Origin: ANME-2 cluster archaeon
Lineage (GTDB): Archaea > Halobacteriota > Methanosarcinia > Methanosarcinales > Methanocomedenaceae
NCBI GenBank assembly: GCA_019429385.1
Contig: JAHYIS010000021.1
Coordinates: 1 to 43,520 of the forward strand
Length of the DNA stretch: 43,520 nucleotides
Direction of reading: 5' to 3'
A program made the translations under genes and the position numbers. Within the stretch, counting starts at the first letter, position 1, and each line of letters starts with the position of its first letter. Shown here piece by piece: positions 41,506 through 43,520 of this stretch. The notes below the pieces were generated by a model. That model worked only from the letters and a program-made list of their open reading frames with translations, did no database searches and had not been told where the DNA came from.

Positions 41506-43275
41506 GTGCTATTGAGTCGGGAAAAATCTAAAAAAGAAACTAGAAACGGAAAAAATTCAAATATTAAGGATGTGAATCATATTTTTTCATTCTTTAAGAC
41601 GATTGACTTTTTCCTACCTGTAATTTTCATACTGTCATTCATTAATCCGCTTAAATCAGCAACATCTCAATATTATCTTCTTTCATACGAGGATGATATT
41701 GCCTGGATTTATTGGGTAAGCCAGCATGTAAATCAACCATTGACATTATTGTCTGATGCTACGGGAACTGGATATCGCCCCATCATAAACCTGTTATTTG
41801 CCTTTGGCTATTCATTATGGGGTGCCAACGAGGTTTATTATTATCTACTCAATGGAATAATTTTTGCAGGGTCTATGGTGTTTTTATACAGTTTGATAAA
41901 ATTATTATCAGATAGGACATCTGGGTTAATTGCTGTCCTTTTATATCTCTTTTTAGATTCTACTTTTCTTCTTGTATGGAAAATCAATTTCCTCACTACT
42001 ATAGGTGAAATCTTCTTTATCACGTCCAGTCTCTACTTTTTCATACTATTCTTTGAGAAAAATGATATTCGGAATTTATTCATTGCACTTCCATTGGCTT
42101 TAATGGCATTTTTTTCAAAAGAACCCAGTATATTAATAATTCCGGCAGTAAACTTACTATATCTATTCCATAAATGGAATTCATTACAAATTGAAAGGAA
42201 AATAAAAATTGGGATAGTCTTTTTCAATGTAATTCCAATTATGTCGTTGGTTTTTGCCTTTTTATTCTTTTCTGTCGATGTCGGGCAATCAAAAACAACT
42301 CCTCTGCTTGAATTATTTCAATCGCGTTTACAGTTTTATATGGAACATGAACTTCGAGGTCAATTAAAAAACCCATTTATTGTCCTATTGGCATGCATAG
42401 GTACATTTTATTTCCATAATTTTGGAAAAAATACATACAGAAAAATGTCAATTGTTTCTATAAAAAACATTGTTGCTATACTATTCATGGCAAGTGCTTT
42501 TTTTGCTTCTATATATCTAGAAATATATTCATTGCTGGGTTTAATAATTATTTCATTGTTGCTGGTAATGGCTTTCTTTTTTGGGGACATAAATCAACGA
42601 ATAGGTATCATGTGGTTTGGAGTAGGCATTTTCCCCCTCCTTATCACCGGGTTAAGGGAACAAGCAACATATTTAGCTGAACCTAATTTAGGAATGTGTT
42701 TATTTATCGGGGTAACTTTATCAAAGTATTTATCATATATAAAATCAGAGATTGTTCATCCACAAGACCCAAAAGTAAAAAAAACAGCATCGTACTCGAG
42801 AACTAACAAATTAACAGTAATATTTATAATCATAATTTTATTAAATATATTACTCCAGATTTCATTGGTTCCGGCACAATTGGAAACCACTAGTTCTTAT
42901 CAGAAGGAATTAGGGAACAAGCAGACAAGCTTCAAAGAACTAGTTGAATATTTATTATCATTTGCTCCTGAAAATGCAATAATTTATTACATATCAGTCA
43001 ATCAACGTGAAAAGGTGGGAGTCGGGCAGATTGATTCATCAGACTTCCATGAATTACTTTGCCTTAAAGGGCGTTGCGATATATCTGTAAAATCATTAGA
43101 TCGACTAGACATAAATAACACCAATCCAGACAGCCATGAATATATCGCCCTTTTGAGTAATCAAGACGTCTCTATTTTCATCAATGAATATTCCCAGTTG
43201 GACGACAGAGGATTATTCACTTCTCAGCATGTATTTAAGAATGGTAATCGAGTTTCAATTATATTGGAAATTTGA
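41506..43275 (+). CDS. Polytopic membrane protein, GT39-like glycosyltransferase
   Basis: A 589-residue protein with about 12 hydrophobic helices. An acidic loop, YEDDIAWIYWVSQHVNQPLT, follows the first helix, and YRPIINLLFAFGYSLWGANE follows it, resembling PMT/GT39-like transferases with a 'D(E/D)' motif in loop 1. FFSKEPSILIIP fits the KE motif of that group. The soluble C-terminus is about 120 residues. Base composition is markedly A+T richer than its neighbours and codon use leans to A/T, suggesting transfer. The start is uncertain (GTG 41506 or TTG 41512). Donor and acceptor are unknown. Confidence 0.6.
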   Translation: MLLSREKSKKETRNGKNSNIKDVNHIFSFFKTIDFFLPVIFILSFINPLKSATSQYYLLSYEDDIAWIYWVSQHVNQPLTLLSDATGTGYRPIINLLFAFGYSLWGANEVYYYLLNGIIFAGSMVFLYSLIKLLSDRTSGLIAVLLYLFLDSTFLLVWKINFLTTIGEIFFITSSLYFFILFFEKNDIRNLFIALPLALMAFFSKEPSILIIPAVNLLYLFHKWNSLQIERKIKIGIVFFNVIPIMSLVFAFLFFSVDVGQSKTTPLLELFQSRLQFYMEHELRGQLKNPFIVLLACIGTFYFHNFGKNTYRKMSIVSIKNIVAILFMASAFFASIYLEIYSLLGLIIISLLLVMAFFFGDINQRIGIMWFGVGIFPLLITGLREQATYLAEPNLGMCLFIGVTLSKYLSYIKSEIVHPQDPKVKKTASYSRTNKLTVIFIIIILLNILLQISLVPAQLETTSSYQKELGNKQTSFKELVEYLLSFAPENAIIYYISVNQREKVGVGQIDSSDFHELLCLKGRCDISVKSLDRLDINNTNPDSHEYIALLSNQDVSIFINEYSQLDDRGLFTSQHVFKNGNRVSIILEI

Positions 43276-43389
43276 ATGCGAATTTTTACGTTCAATTTGG
43301 CCTATTTACCTTAAAATATCATGCTGTGAATAGTCGGATTTTTACATTTGATATCAAAAGTAGGAACATTCATTGATATTTACAGCCTC

Positions 43390-43520
43390 CTAAAACCACT
43401 GGTCAAGTGTCTGTTGTCCTGCATCAGAAGCCTCTATCAACCGGTTCACGGCCCCCTTCACCCTTACCTCTGAAAAATCATGTTTACGGCAGAGAAAATC
43501 AGTTATTTCCGCCTCCTTCG
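43390..43520 (-). CDS. fen: Flap endonuclease 1, C-terminal end (rest outside window)
   Basis: The last 42 residues enter from the right edge on the minus strand: KEAEITDFLCRKHDFSEVRV, then NRLIEAS and QQTLDQWF before TAG (43390-43392). FLC.KHDFSE.RV and the terminal PCNA-interacting (PIP) box QQTLDQWF are diagnostic of archaeal FEN1, the structure-specific nuclease that removes flaps in Okazaki-fragment maturation and repair. The frame has no start here because the gene is cut by the window. Confidence 0.85.
   Translation of the reverse strand, partial: KEAEITDFLCRKHDFSEVRVKGAVNRLIEASDAGQQTLDQWF

Noticed and set aside
1-43520. CRISPR array, rRNA genes or intact insertion sequences
   Set aside because: No regularly spaced repeats, no rRNA sequence and no intact transposase were seen on either strand.

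Overview
The window is archaeal and most likely from the Methanosarcinales or a related ANME-2-type lineage. The evidence is a methanogen chromosomal protein MC1 gene, an archaeal rps13-rps4-rps11-rpoD operon whose RpoD carries two ferredoxin-type 4Fe-4S motifs, archaeal DnaG beside a RecJ/GAN-like nuclease, an NrpR-type (DUF128) regulator, DUF357 and DUF555 proteins, a FEN1 C-terminus with a PCNA-binding tail, and archaeal TATA boxes. A CcmF-type haem lyase and a thioredoxin-CcdA fusion show that the organism matures c-type cytochromes. The lineage is inferred from gene content only.

Layout. 1-2.6 kb: the tail of an ATC-hydrolase-like gene, a two-piece YedE/YeeE permease, a DUF3343 protein and an NNRD-like kinase, probably a sulfur or selenium module. 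2.6-6.3 kb: two surface TolB-like beta-propeller proteins flanking a GT39-type membrane glycosyltransferase. 6.2-9.3 kb: ccmF and a divergent radical SAM/SPASM gene that looks haem-related. 9.4-12 kb: the ribosomal/RNA polymerase operon with a foldable leader, then tRNA-Leu. 12-17.4 kb: a GAF/PAS sensor with no output domain, DUF167, a small Toprim protein, dnaG and the RecJ-like gene. 17.4-22.1 kb: an NrpR-like regulator without HTH, a hypothetical protein, a divergent cis-prenyltransferase-like protein beside a DUF92 kinase-like membrane protein, tRNA-Arg overlapping the DUF92 stop, and MC1. 22.4-26.9 kb: tRNA-Glu to initiator tRNA-Met, a poorly coding segment with one DUF362 lipoprotein, a RelE-type toxin-antitoxin pair, and decayed fragments (zinc alcohol dehydrogenase, DUF4386, unidentified).

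28.1-34.9 kb holds the most remarkable block: a compact lipoate-assembly operon. It has two LplA-type ligases, one LplB accessory subunit, three radical SAM proteins of the LipS1/LipS2 kind (two are paralogues), an M23-like barrel-sandwich protein of unknown role, and two GcvH-like lipoyl carrier proteins. No glycine-cleavage P or T protein and no 2-oxoacid dehydrogenase is present here. The paired ligases, paired synthase-like proteins and paired carriers suggest two parallel lipoylation tracks serving something other than the glycine cleavage system. Lipoate-dependent sulfur or redox chemistry of the LbpA/sHdr type is the leading analogy; this is inference.

34.9-43.5 kb: DUF357, DUF555, a PfkB kinase, a Cys-containing anchored protein overlapping the thioredoxin-CcdA fusion, a C-terminal TnpB (IS200/IS605) remnant, an OB-fold-like protein and an FKBP lipoprotein, ilvD, an A+T-rich membrane glycosyltransferase-like gene and the 3' end of fen1. 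The ccmF, thioredoxin-CcdA, FKBP and OB-fold genes together point to active folding, redox and haem chemistry on the outer face of the membrane.
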